A DNA stretch of 39,862 nucleotides. Origin: Gammaproteobacteria bacterium (lineage in GTDB: Bacteria; Pseudomonadota; Gammaproteobacteria; Chromatiales; Chromatiaceae). Below the pieces are notes generated by a model. The model made no database searches, was not told the origin of the DNA, and worked only from the letters and a program-made list of their open reading frames with translations. Below, one piece after another: positions 8,537 to 16,006 of this stretch; within the stretch, counting starts at the first letter, position 1; each line of letters opens with the position of its first letter. The stretch spans positions 1 through 39,862 of the forward strand of contig JAGRHA010000220.1 of NCBI GenBank assembly GCA_020445205.1. Direction: 5' to 3'. A program made the translations under genes and the position numbers.

Positions 8537-9210
8537 AGCTGCTCGCGATCGACACGACCGAAGATGCCTGTTCGGCGGCTCTGTGGCTGGATGGCGATCA
8601 CCGTGAGCGCTTCGAGATCGCGCCGAGGCGTCACAGCGAGCTGATTTTGCCGATGATGCAGGCGCTGCTCGACGACGCCGGGTTGTCACTCACGCAGCTC
8701 GACGCGCTCGCGTTCGCACGCGGACCGGGTGCGTTCACCGGCCTGCGTATTGCCAGTTCGGTGATTCAGGGTGTCTCATTTGGCGCCGACCTGCCTGTCG
8801 TCCCGGTGTCCAGTCTGCAGGCACTCGCGCAGGATGCGTGGTCGGCGCATGGCAGGGTGGCCGTGTTGAGCGCATTCGATGCGCGCATGAACGAGGTCTA
8901 CTGGGGAGCCTACCGGCTGGATGCGCGCGAGCTCATGCGGCCGCTGATAGCCGAAGCGGTCGTTGCGGCCGGCGCGGTCGAGGTGCCGGGGGGTACCGAC
9001 TGGTGCGGCGCCGGCAGCGGCTGGCAGGCCTATGGCGACGTCCTGGCGCAGCGCTGTGCCCCGGAGCACGGCGTGTTTTCCGAAGCGCTGGTGCATGCGC
9101 GCGCCGTGGCGGAGGTGGCCGCCACACTGTTTCAAGAAGGGGCCGCCGTCACCGCCGAACACGCGCTGCCGGTGTACCTGCGCGACCAAGTCGCCTGGGC
9201 CAAGCGATGA
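8533..9210 (+). CDS. tsaB: tRNA threonylcarbamoyladenosine biosynthesis protein TsaB
   Basis: A partner of TsaD/TsaE in forming t6A37 on tRNAs that read ANN codons. The 225-residue protein begins with the ASKHA-type strand MKLLAIDTTEDACSAAL, has HSELILPMMQALLDDAGL and the hallmark FARGPGAFTGLRI region, and keeps the YRLDARE... insertion typical of gammaproteobacterial TsaB. It overlaps its upstream neighbour by ATGA and the downstream sbcB start by ATGA as well, making a three-gene coupled unit. Confidence 0.95.
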   Translation: MKLLAIDTTEDACSAALWLDGDHRERFEIAPRRHSELILPMMQALLDDAGLSLTQLDALAFARGPGAFTGLRIASSVIQGVSFGADLPVVPVSSLQALAQDAWSAHGRVAVLSAFDARMNEVYWGAYRLDARELMRPLIAEAVVAAGAVEVPGGTDWCGAGSGWQAYGDVLAQRCAPEHGVFSEALVHARAVAEVAATLFQEGAAVTAEHALPVYLRDQVAWAKR

Positions 9211-10646
9211 GTGATACGCGTAGCTTCTATTGGCACGATTACGAAACCTGGGGTGCGCAACCGGCGGTCGATCGGCCCGCGCAGTTTGCCGGCCTGCGCA
9301 CGGATCTGGATTTCAATCCGATCGGCGAACCACTGGTCGTATATGCGCGCCCGGCCGATGATGTGCTGCCGCAACCCGAGGCCTGCCTGATCACGGGTAT
9401 CACGCCGCAACTGGCGCGTAAAAAAGGGGCACTCGAAGCGGATTTTTTCCGCTTCATCCACGATGAATTGGCGCGTCCCGGCACCTGTGCACTGGGTTAC
9501 AACACGCTGCGATTCGACGACGAGGTGACGCGTTACGGCCTGTACCGCAACTTCTACGATCCGTATGCGCGTGAATGGCAGAATGGTAACTCGCGCTGGG
9601 ACATGATCGATGTCGTTCGCCTGACGCGCGCGCTGCGCCCGGAAGGCATCGAATGGCCGGAACGCGAACCCGGCGTGAGCAGCTTCCGCCTCGAAGACCT
9701 CACGGCAGCCAACGACATCGAGCACAGCGGGGCGCACGATGCGCTTGCCGACGTCAGGGCCACGATCGCGATCGCACGGCTGATCCGCGATCGGCAACCC
9801 AAGCTGTTCGACTTTGCTTTCAACAATCGCGACAAGCAGCAGCTCGCACGGCAACTCAACGTGCGTTCGGCCAACCCGGTGCTGCATGTATCGGCACGCT
9901 ATCCTGCACGGCTCGGATGCATCGCCAGCGTGGTGCCATTGGCGATGCATCCGGTCAATCGCAATGGTGTCGTGGTGTACGACCTGCGCGCCGATCCGAC
10001 GCCGCTGCTGACGCTGTCGGCGGAGGAGATCCGCACGCGCATGTATACCGCCACGGCCGACCTGCCGGAGGGAGCCGAGCGCATCCCGCTCAAGGTCGTG
10101 CACATCAACCGCGCCCCAGTGGTCGTCCCGATGGGCACCCTGAGCGACGAGGCGCGCGAGCGTTGGCAACTGGATGCCGATACCGAGCAACGCCACCTCG
10201 AGGTGTTGCGCGCCGCGACGGGGCTCGACGCCAAGCTGCGTGAGGTCTTCGCGCAGGCTGAGCCGTTTCCACCGCAGACCGATCCCGATCGTGATCTGTA
10301 CGGCAGTTTTCTGTCCGATGCCGACCGCCGGCGCTGTGACCAGGTTCGTCACACGCCACCCGAAGCGCTGGCCGGCGCGAATTTCGGCTTCGACGCTGCC
10401 AAGCTCGACGAGCTGTTGTTCCGTTACCGCGCGCGCAACTGGCCGGATACGCTCGACCACGCGGAACGGCTGCGCTGGGAGGCGTTTCGGCGTGCGCGTC
10501 TCACCGAGCCGGGCGTGGGTGGTTCGATCGTACTCGATGACTATCGCCGCCAGCTGTCGCGCATGGTCGTCGATAGGTCACTGACGACGGCGCAGCGCGA
10601 GGTGGTCGACGCGCTGATCGACTGGCCGTTGGAACTCGGCCTGTGA
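9207..10646 (+). CDS. sbcB: Exodeoxyribonuclease I
   Basis: A single-strand 3'-5' DNA exonuclease used in mismatch repair and recombination. The 479 residues compare well with 475 in E. coli. The DEDDh nuclease domain shows D11 and E13 in HDYETWG, the GYNTLRFDDEVTRYGLYRNFYDPY block, and the catalytic HDALADVRATI segment. The rest corresponds to the SH3-like and C-terminal helical domains of ExoI. Start ATG 9207 lies in the overlap with the tsaB stop, and longer starts at 8838 only read through tsaB in another frame. Confidence 0.96.
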   Translation: MSDTRSFYWHDYETWGAQPAVDRPAQFAGLRTDLDFNPIGEPLVVYARPADDVLPQPEACLITGITPQLARKKGALEADFFRFIHDELARPGTCALGYNTLRFDDEVTRYGLYRNFYDPYAREWQNGNSRWDMIDVVRLTRALRPEGIEWPEREPGVSSFRLEDLTAANDIEHSGAHDALADVRATIAIARLIRDRQPKLFDFAFNNRDKQQLARQLNVRSANPVLHVSARYPARLGCIASVVPLAMHPVNRNGVVVYDLRADPTPLLTLSAEEIRTRMYTATADLPEGAERIPLKVVHINRAPVVVPMGTLSDEARERWQLDADTEQRHLEVLRAATGLDAKLREVFAQAEPFPPQTDPDRDLYGSFLSDADRRRCDQVRHTPPEALAGANFGFDAAKLDELLFRYRARNWPDTLDHAERLRWEAFRRARLTEPGVGGSIVLDDYRRQLSRMVVDRSLTTAQREVVDALIDWPLELGL

Positions 10647-11003
10647 GCGGGGGCGTGGTGGGATCTTGCGCCGGCCGGGGCAGGGCCTGATACGACCCCG
10701 CGATGTCCCTTTCGGCGTGCGGCGCCGGCGGACAAGTGTGGTCGCGGTGGTGTCGTGCAGGCGGGTGTGCGTGCATGGCATCGCGCGGAATCTGCAGGTT
10801 CGCGGGACATTTTGCCGCAACACGGGTGCCGAAATACGGTAAATTACGCCCGCCGGAGATGCCGCCGCGTCATGTCGCCACCGAAGGGTGCCGCCGCCGT
10901 GAGTGCGAGACCAAAGCATCCGGGCCTGGCGACGGACCGCACCCATGGCGCGGATTTCCGATCGAAATCATTCTTTGCGACAACACCGAACGGGGGAGAG
11001 GTT
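10647..11003. other. Intergenic region, no convincing gene
   Basis: This 357-base gap between sbcB and the OmpA-like gene contains only out-of-frame readings rich in Arg, Cys and Pro, typical of GC-rich non-coding DNA. A weak promoter-like pair (TTGCCG at 10812-10817 and TACGGT at 10835-10840, 17 bases apart) could serve the OmpA-like gene. A GGGGGAGAGG ribosome-binding stretch sits at its right end. Confidence 0.4.
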
Positions 11004-11750
11004 GTGTCGAGAAGTACTGCCGTCATGGTGGGCCTGGCGAGCCTGCTACTGCTGACCTGGATCACCATCGTGCTGTATCACGAAAAGATTGAGACCGATC
11101 TGACCGAGCGGGTCGGGCAGGCGTTATCCGCGCGCGCCCTCACGGGCTTCGCGATTGCCGCCGACGGTCGTGATCTGACGATCAGCGGTGAAATGCCACG
11201 TCAGGCGTCGGCGGATGGGATCGCCGATGTCGCGGCGGATGTCTGGGGGGTGCGCCGGGTCGATGTCAGTGGTCTGCGGCCACAGGCGTCGATGCTCGAT
11301 CGCGATGATCCGTTGCGGCCACGATTCGACAGCAGCCGGGTCGTACGTCTGGGTGGCAACCTCGCCAACCCGATGGACGCCGGCACCTGCCAACGCACGA
11401 TGGCACGGTTGACGTCGGTCGGCAGCATCCGCTTCGAAAGCGGTGGTGCCTCGCCGATGCTCGAGAGCTATCCGTTGTTGAATGACCTGGCGACGGTCGC
11501 CTATCAGTGCCCGCAGACGCGCATTGTCATCGGTGGTCACACCGACGGCAGCGGCGACCGCGCATTCAATATGCGCCTCAGCCAGGCGCGCGCCGAAGCG
11601 GTCGAGCGGTTCTTCTACCTGGCCGGCATACGCAGCGAGCGGATGCAGATCGTCGCTTACGGTGACAGCCAGCCGATCGCCAGCAATGCCACGCCGGAGG
11701 GGCGGGCCGCCAACAGGCGCATCACGTTCGACGTGATGCCACTTCAGTAA
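11004..11750 (+). CDS. OmpA-family peptidoglycan-binding protein with BON-like domain
   Basis: The 248-residue product has one N-terminal membrane helix (about residues 7-23, VMVGLASLLLLTWITIV). A BON-like beta-alpha segment follows (LTISGEMPRQAS...GVRRVDVSGL). The C-terminal OmpA domain (about residues 130-245) has the expected IRFESGGASPM start, GHTDGSGDRAFNMRLSQARAEAV core and the GRAANRRITF end. It should sit in the periplasm, anchored to the inner membrane, binding peptidoglycan. GTG 11004 was chosen because GGGGGAGAGG lies just upstream; the ATG at 11025 falls inside the membrane helix. Confidence 0.88.
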   Translation: MSRSTAVMVGLASLLLLTWITIVLYHEKIETDLTERVGQALSARALTGFAIAADGRDLTISGEMPRQASADGIADVAADVWGVRRVDVSGLRPQASMLDRDDPLRPRFDSSRVVRLGGNLANPMDAGTCQRTMARLTSVGSIRFESGGASPMLESYPLLNDLATVAYQCPQTRIVIGGHTDGSGDRAFNMRLSQARAEAVERFFYLAGIRSERMQIVAYGDSQPIASNATPEGRAANRRITFDVMPLQ

Positions 11751-11769
11751 TCGCCGCGGAGCGGAAGCA

Positions 11770-12435
11770 ATGACTTACCTGATCACGCAAACGTTTCTCC
11801 TGCTGCTCATTGCGGCGCTGCTCGGTCTGATCCTCGGCTGGTACCTCACGCGTATCTCGGCAAACAGCGCCCGCGAATCGCTGCAGGCAAAGCTCAAGAG
11901 TGCCGAGTCGGATGCCCGCGCGTTGCGCAAAGAAGTGGATATCGCGGTAAACGCCCGGGGGCAAAGCGAGGCCGAGCGTCAGCAACTCGCGGAGCGCATA
12001 AAAACGCTCGAACAGGCACGTGATGCGAGTGATGCGGAAGCCGGTGAACTGCAGATGCTACGCGACGAACTCGCTGCATGCCGCGAATCCCTGGCGGCGG
12101 GTGCAGCCGTCGACAACCAGGCCCCTGTCGTCGAGGCCGAGCCGGAAGCGGAAGCCGTGCCAGCGGGCGAAACGGCGGCGCCGCTCGCCGCAATGGCCGC
12201 CCCGGCACCGATGACCATCGAGGGCGCGGATGACGATCTGCAGCGCATCAAGGGCATCGGGCCGAAGATCGCCGGGATTCTCAAGGAGCTTGGCGTGGTA
12301 CGTTTCGAGCAGATCGCTGCGTGGACGCCCGAGAATGTCGCGTGGGTCAACGACCACCTGAAGTTCAAGGGGCGCATCGAGCGCGAAGACTGGATACCGC
12401 AGGCGAAAGCGTTGCTCGCGGAACGGGCCGGGTAA
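11770..12435 (+). CDS. Membrane-anchored coiled-coil protein with C-terminal helix-hairpin-helix
   Basis: The 221-residue protein has an N-terminal membrane helix (about 4-25), a charged Ala/Glu-rich coiled-coil stretch (about 35-105), an Ala/Pro/Glu linker, and a C-terminal region beginning DDLQRIKGIGPKIAGILKELGV that matches the helix-hairpin-helix fold seen in predicted 5'-nuclease-like or L21-like tail domains. It lies 19 bases after the OmpA-like gene and is probably co-transcribed. Such tails often mediate nucleic-acid or protein contacts; the role here is unknown. Confidence 0.8.
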   Translation: MTYLITQTFLLLLIAALLGLILGWYLTRISANSARESLQAKLKSAESDARALRKEVDIAVNARGQSEAERQQLAERIKTLEQARDASDAEAGELQMLRDELAACRESLAAGAAVDNQAPVVEAEPEAEAVPAGETAAPLAAMAAPAPMTIEGADDDLQRIKGIGPKIAGILKELGVVRFEQIAAWTPENVAWVNDHLKFKGRIEREDWIPQAKALLAERAG

Positions 12436-12513
12436 GCGGTTGGTGTTCGGACCGGGTGGGCGTCATGCCCCCCGGTAATCGTGATCGATGTACGCCGGGC
12501 GTTGCGCGGCTGC

Positions 12514-12798
12514 TCAGTCCTGCAGCCACTTGCTCAGCGCCGTGATCAGCTGCTGTGCCTGATCCGGGCTCGAGATATTGAATTTCGACTTCTGCTGGTA
12601 CTCACCGTTGCGCTTCTGGTAGCGGCGGATCGAGTACTTGTCCTTGCCGTACTCTTGCTTGCGCGGGTCCCAATCCTGATAGCGGTACAGGATCGTGGTC
12701 CAGGCGCCCTTGGACAGGATCTCCTTGTCGAGTTCCTTGACGACGTCGACGCCGCCTTCGCTGTAGTTGATCGTCAATTCATCGGGCGAACTTGCCAT
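12514..12798 (-). CDS. Conserved small hypothetical protein
   Basis: A 94-residue soluble protein rich in Lys, Tyr and Gln, with beta strands (AWTTILYRYQDWD, DKYSIRRYQKRNG) followed by a C-terminal helix (SPDQAQQLITALSKWLQ). The strand-strand-helix plan faintly recalls PC4/YdbC-like single-strand DNA-binding folds, but that is only a resemblance. ATG 12798 is preceded by GGAGC and GGGAG. It has its own transcription unit between convergent and codirectional neighbours. Confidence 0.75.
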   Translation of the reverse strand: MASSPDELTINYSEGGVDVVKELDKEILSKGAWTTILYRYQDWDPRKQEYGKDKYSIRRYQKRNGEYQQKSKFNISSPDQAQQLITALSKWLQD

Positions 12799-12898
12799 GC
12801 TCCCAGCTCCGCGTGCGGTGGATGGTTTCCGAAATGTAGAGGCGCGCGACAATAGCAAACGGCCCCTGCTTGCGCCAGTCGGTCACCCCTCGCGTGTC

Positions 12899-13564
12899 TC
12901 AGCGCGCGCCGAAGCGCTGCAGCAGGCTGACGAGTTCGGCCGTATTCAGGGAACGCGCGAGCGCCAGGGCCGACTGGCCGTCATGCGCAGTGACGTTGAC
13001 ATCGGCACCGGCGTTGACCAGATGGGTCGCCAGGCGGTGGTTGTCCTGGCGGATCGCGATCAATAGTGCGGTATCGCCCTCGGCGTTGCGGGCTTCGAGA
13101 TCGGCGCCACGCTCGAGCAGGAAGCGCAGCGAATCGCGGTCTGTACCACCGGCCGTAGACAGCTTGAGCAACAGCGCGGAAGGGTCGAGTTTGGCGTCCT
13201 GCGCCAGCAGGACCTCGGCGATCTGGGTGCGCCCGGCGAGGATGGCAAGGTCGAGTGCGGAGTCACCCTCGTTCGTCAGACGGTCGATATCCGCGCCGTG
13301 TTTGAGCAGGGTCTTGACCATGATGATGCGGCCCTTGTCGGCCGCCACATGCAGTGGGTACTGCCCGTTCGGCAGCACGGCATTAACGTCGGTGCCCCAG
13401 TACAGATGACGTTCGAGCTGGTCGAGATCACCACGCTGGACGGCGAGATAGAGCGTGATACTTGGTCGATCGGGTTCGCTGCAGGCTGCAACCAACGACA
13501 ACAAGGCCGCGGCGAACAAGGCACGGATCAAGCGCAGACGGTGTGGTGAACGTTTCGCATTCAC
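12899..13564 (-). CDS. Ankyrin-repeat lipoprotein
   Basis: The 221-residue protein has a lipoprotein signal (hydrophobic ALFAAALLSLVAAC with lipid-bearing C28), then about five ankyrin repeats (for example NGQYPLHVAADKGRIIMVKTLL and EGDTALLIAIRQDNHRLATHL). It should hang in the periplasm from a membrane. Ankyrin stacks bind other proteins. The GTG start at 13564 overlaps the TGA stop of the upstream rhodanese gene (GTGA, 13561-13564), so the two are translationally coupled and likely function together. Longer starts reach into the rhodanese gene and lack the signal peptide at the N-terminus. Confidence 0.85.
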   Translation of the reverse strand: MNAKRSPHRLRLIRALFAAALLSLVAACSEPDRPSITLYLAVQRGDLDQLERHLYWGTDVNAVLPNGQYPLHVAADKGRIIMVKTLLKHGADIDRLTNEGDSALDLAILAGRTQIAEVLLAQDAKLDPSALLLKLSTAGGTDRDSLRFLLERGADLEARNAEGDTALLIAIRQDNHRLATHLVNAGADVNVTAHDGQSALALARSLNTAELVSLLQRFGAR

Positions 13565-14217
13565 TGCTGCGGCACCACCGTGGTAAGGCCTGCGGTCTCC
13601 CAGGCCTGCATGCCGCCGCGGAACCATTTGAGCTTCGACGGCGGATAACCCAGGCGCAGCAGCGTGCGGATGTTGGTTGGTGACTGCCCGCACCAGCTGC
13701 CGTTGCAGAACAGCACGAGCGTCTTCGCGAAACGGAAATTCCAGAATTCCTCGCCGCGTTCGGCGCCGAAACGGTCGCGCAGGATTGCGGCAACCGCCGC
13801 TTCACCCGCGGCCTTGAGACTGAGCGCTTTGTAGTGGATGTTGATCGACCCGGGGATCGTGCCGTTCTTCAACCAATCCGGTCCGCGCGAATCGATGATG
13901 AGGATGGAATCGTCACCTTTCGCGGCACGTTGCAGGTAGTCCAGCATTTCCAGCTCGCCGATCGTCTGTACGCCCTCGGGCATGTGCATCGGCTGCACAC
14001 AGAACGGCGGGCAACGCCGCGAGGTGCGCTGGAAGGACGGATTGATGGTGTTGCTCTGGTCCTGGTTGCGCGAGATGTGCACAGGGGCGCCGTCGTGCTT
14101 GACATCGACCCCGGCGATCTCGGGCGTGATGCGTACCTGGCTCTGGTCTGCGGCGAGCGAGGTTTGCGCGCTCATCAGCCAAGTGGCGAGGCACAGGCAC
14201 AAACTGACAATCTTCAT
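13561..14217 (-). CDS. Exported rhodanese-like sulfurtransferase
   Basis: The 218-residue product begins with a Sec signal peptide (MKIVSLCLCLATWLMSAQTSLAA). Next comes a region with a CPPFC motif (C69, C73) in RRCPPFCVQPM, then a single rhodanese domain (about 85-213) with ILIIDSRGPDWLKNGTIPGSINI and the active-site loop around C171 (FCNGSWCGQS, second Cys at 176). Rhodaneses move sulfane sulfur to thiol or cyanide acceptors. The export signal places this one in the periplasm, which suits a sulfur oxidiser. It is coupled by a GTGA overlap to an ankyrin lipoprotein. The acceptor is unknown. Confidence 0.88.
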   Translation of the reverse strand: MKIVSLCLCLATWLMSAQTSLAADQSQVRITPEIAGVDVKHDGAPVHISRNQDQSNTINPSFQRTSRRCPPFCVQPMHMPEGVQTIGELEMLDYLQRAAKGDDSILIIDSRGPDWLKNGTIPGSINIHYKALSLKAAGEAAVAAILRDRFGAERGEEFWNFRFAKTLVLFCNGSWCGQSPTNIRTLLRLGYPPSKLKWFRGGMQAWETAGLTTVVPQQ

Positions 14218-14412
14218 TCCACGATTCCGTATGCTGACGTCGACCCCATGATATCGGAAATGCGCAACGACGCGGCGTGTGTCGACCCGTTCCTGCCAAG
14301 TGGGGGCTGTGACTGGGGCAACAGTGCGTCCATGTGGACGCAACGCGCACACCGTGCCGTCGGCCGCCATCGCGCAGCGCGAAGCCCATCCCTTCCGGGT
14401 TAAGATGCCGCG

Positions 14413-14814
14413 ATGCTAGGCAAGATACTTTTTACACTCGCCGTTATCGTGCTCGTCGCGCTGGTGTGGCGAACGCGCCAATCCCGCACTGCTGCTTCGC
14501 AATACGAGCCGCGACTGGTCAATCCGCCGATGCAGCGGCGCTGGCCGATTCGTGGACTTGCGATCGGCATCGTCGGCTTGATGGCCGCCACTTTCGCCTA
14601 TCTCCTCTACGATCACTGGCGTGACAACAACGAGGTGATCTTCATTCGTGTCGTCGATGCAAGTAGCGGGCGCGCTGCCGAGTACCGAGCCGCACGCGGC
14701 GACATCGACGACCGCTCGTTCACGACGGTCGATGGCAGACGTATCGTGCTGGCCGAAACCGAACGACTCGAGACGTCGACGATCAGGTCACCGGTCGCCA
14801 CGGACCGAAATTGA
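14413..14814 (+). CDS. Small membrane protein, hypothetical
   Basis: The 133 residues contain two hydrophobic segments (about 4-19, ILFTLAVIVLVALVW, and about 48-68, GLAIGIVGLMAATFAYLLY), then a soluble tail with a beta-rich pattern (VIFIRVVDASSGRAAEYRA...FTTVDGRRIVLAETER). Its 3' end overlaps that of the convergent oxygenase gene by 32 bases. No family was recognised. The start is the first ATG, without a strong ribosome-binding site. Confidence 0.7.
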   Translation: MLGKILFTLAVIVLVALVWRTRQSRTAASQYEPRLVNPPMQRRWPIRGLAIGIVGLMAATFAYLLYDHWRDNNEVIFIRVVDASSGRAAEYRAARGDIDDRSFTTVDGRRIVLAETERLETSTIRSPVATDRN

Positions 14815-15316
14815 ACGCGACGGAAAGTCGCGTCGCAGTGCCGCGGTTTTCCGTTACCTCGTGCGGCAGGTCGGGTGGGAACAGCACCAACATGCCTTGT
14901 TTCGGCGTCACCACCACACGCGCGTGCTCGTCGTGCAGCACGAGGTCGCCACAGTCGCCATCGCATTCGATGTAGTACACGGCCGAGAGCAATTCATCGA
15001 GCTCTTCGTGGGTGTGCAGACTGGTGCGGTGGCCTGGCTGCATCTCATTGAACCAGTAGCCGAAATGCAACCGCTCGCGGCCGAGGATGGTACGCGCGGC
15101 ACGTAGCACGAATTGCGTGATCGCGGTGAGTTCCGGCAACCGTGCGGCATCGATGTAGGTATTTTCGAAACGGCCATGGAACTGGTGGGTGCGGCGCACG
15201 TGCGCGCCATCCCGTTCACGTCGGTACGCCGCGGCAAGCGCGGCGTTCAACACTGCGGCGTCGGCCAGCTCAGCGAAATGCACAGGGGGCGGCACAAGGT
15301 TGATCTCCGTGGTCAT
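14783..15316 (-). CDS. Putative 2OG-Fe(II) oxygenase
   Basis: The 177-residue protein resembles the TIGR02466-type/prolyl-4-hydroxylase-like dioxygenases. It has GYWFNEMQPGHRTSLHTHEE (candidate first iron ligands), then AVYYIECDGDCGDLVLHD, then GMLVLFPPDLPHEV with the distal His, and TRLSVAFNF with the Arg that holds 2-oxoglutarate. It should hydroxylate an unknown substrate using iron, oxygen and 2-oxoglutarate. Its ATG overlaps the stop of a 50-residue upstream gene (ATGA), so the two are coupled. Confidence 0.82.
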   Translation of the reverse strand: MTTEINLVPPPVHFAELADAAVLNAALAAAYRRERDGAHVRRTHQFHGRFENTYIDAARLPELTAITQFVLRAARTILGRERLHFGYWFNEMQPGHRTSLHTHEELDELLSAVYYIECDGDCGDLVLHDEHARVVVTPKQGMLVLFPPDLPHEVTENRGTATRLSVAFNFGPWRPVT

Positions 15317-15465
15317 CGGCCTTGGTCATCGAGCCGGTTGGATTCGCAGGCGGCGTGTGCCGGCTGAGCGTCGGTACAGTCCGCGGCCAGCATCGCCGGT
15401 GTGCGGCAAGCCATACCGATACCGAGAAGAATGAAAAACGCCAACGTCAGGTAGATCACACGCAT
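15313..15465 (-). CDS. Small hydrophobic peptide coupled to the 2OG oxygenase
   Basis: A 50-residue reading frame begins at ATG 15465 and its TGA overlaps the ATG of the oxygenase (15313-15316). It begins with a hydrophobic helix (VIYLTLAFFILLGIGMAC) and continues with a short tail containing three cysteines (positions 20, 30 and 40), so it could be a secreted or membrane-tethered Cys peptide. The overlap and leader-like composition support reality. There is no strong ribosome-binding site and no recognised family. Confidence 0.5.
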   Translation of the reverse strand: MRVIYLTLAFFILLGIGMACRTPAMLAADCTDAQPAHAACESNRLDDQGR

Positions 15466-15527
15466 GGGCGAAATTTCACGGTAGCGACGACACCTTGTAA
15501 AGCCTGCAGTCGGTTTTCACCGCTCCA

Positions 15528-15563
15528 GAAAAGAAAAACCCGGCGCCAGAGGACGGTGCCGGG
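15528..15563 (-). terminator. Intrinsic terminator, leftward
   Basis: On the minus strand a 9-bp GC-rich stem (CCCGGCACC with GGCGCCGGG, one G-T pair, 7-base loop) is followed directly by TTTTTCTTTTCT. It sits 48 bases past the stop of the 15611-15952 gene and ahead of the 50-residue peptide gene, so it probably ends the former transcript. Confidence 0.85.
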
Positions 15564-15610
15564 TGAATGGCGAGATTAGCTCTCGCCTGTGCCGAGAATC
15601 GGGAGGAGGA

Positions 15611-15952
15611 TCAGCCAGTCGGTTCGGCGATCGCAGCCTCGAATCGGTTGTGATTCAGGTTGGCAGCCGTGCGCAGCACGGCCGCAGGGTCTGTCGCGAT
15701 ATCGGCCTGCAGGCGCGCGATGCCTATACGTGCCTGGTCGATACCGTGGATATTTGTCTGTCGCGCCACGACATCCTGCTGGGTGAGCCGCTCATGTCCG
15801 CGCGAGGTCTCGACGTTCGCGGAACGCTCATCGCCAGCGGTCTGCTCGCTCACAGCGGTGGGCGACGAGTTATTGGCGCTTTTTGCGTCAATTTCCCGTC
15901 GCTTTATCCCGGCATGTGACGGGATTTTGTCACCCGTTACGGCATTAGTCAC
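15611..15952 (-). CDS. Small soluble hypothetical protein
   Basis: A 113-residue product with a low-complexity, polar N-terminal half (many Ser, Asn, Glu, Thr) and a helical C-terminal half (ARIGIARLQADIATDPAAVLRTAANLN). The plan of a disordered head followed by short helices recalls FlgM-like anti-sigma factors, but no diagnostic match is visible. The GTG start at 15952 lacks a good ribosome-binding site. The strong terminator right behind it supports a transcribed gene here. Confidence 0.55.
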   Translation of the reverse strand: MTNAVTGDKIPSHAGIKRREIDAKSANNSSPTAVSEQTAGDERSANVETSRGHERLTQQDVVARQTNIHGIDQARIGIARLQADIATDPAAVLRTAANLNHNRFEAAIAEPTG

Positions 15953-15980
15953 TGTTTAGTTCCGTTTTCGTCAAAAAATC

Positions 15981-15995
15981 GGCGTAATTGACGCC
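15981..15995. promoter_or_regulatory. Short inverted repeat, possible operator
   Basis: A perfect 5-bp inverted repeat GGCGT-AATTG-ACGCC lies between two divergent genes, flanked by six A on the left and four T on the right. The stem is too short for a confident terminator. It may be a repressor site for either gene. Confidence 0.25.
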
Positions 15996-16006
15996 TTTTC
16001 CATGTT

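Noticed and set aside
9132..10460. Leftward 442-codon frame opposite sbcB
   Set aside because: It lies entirely opposite a well-supported exonuclease I gene and shows no recognisable domain.
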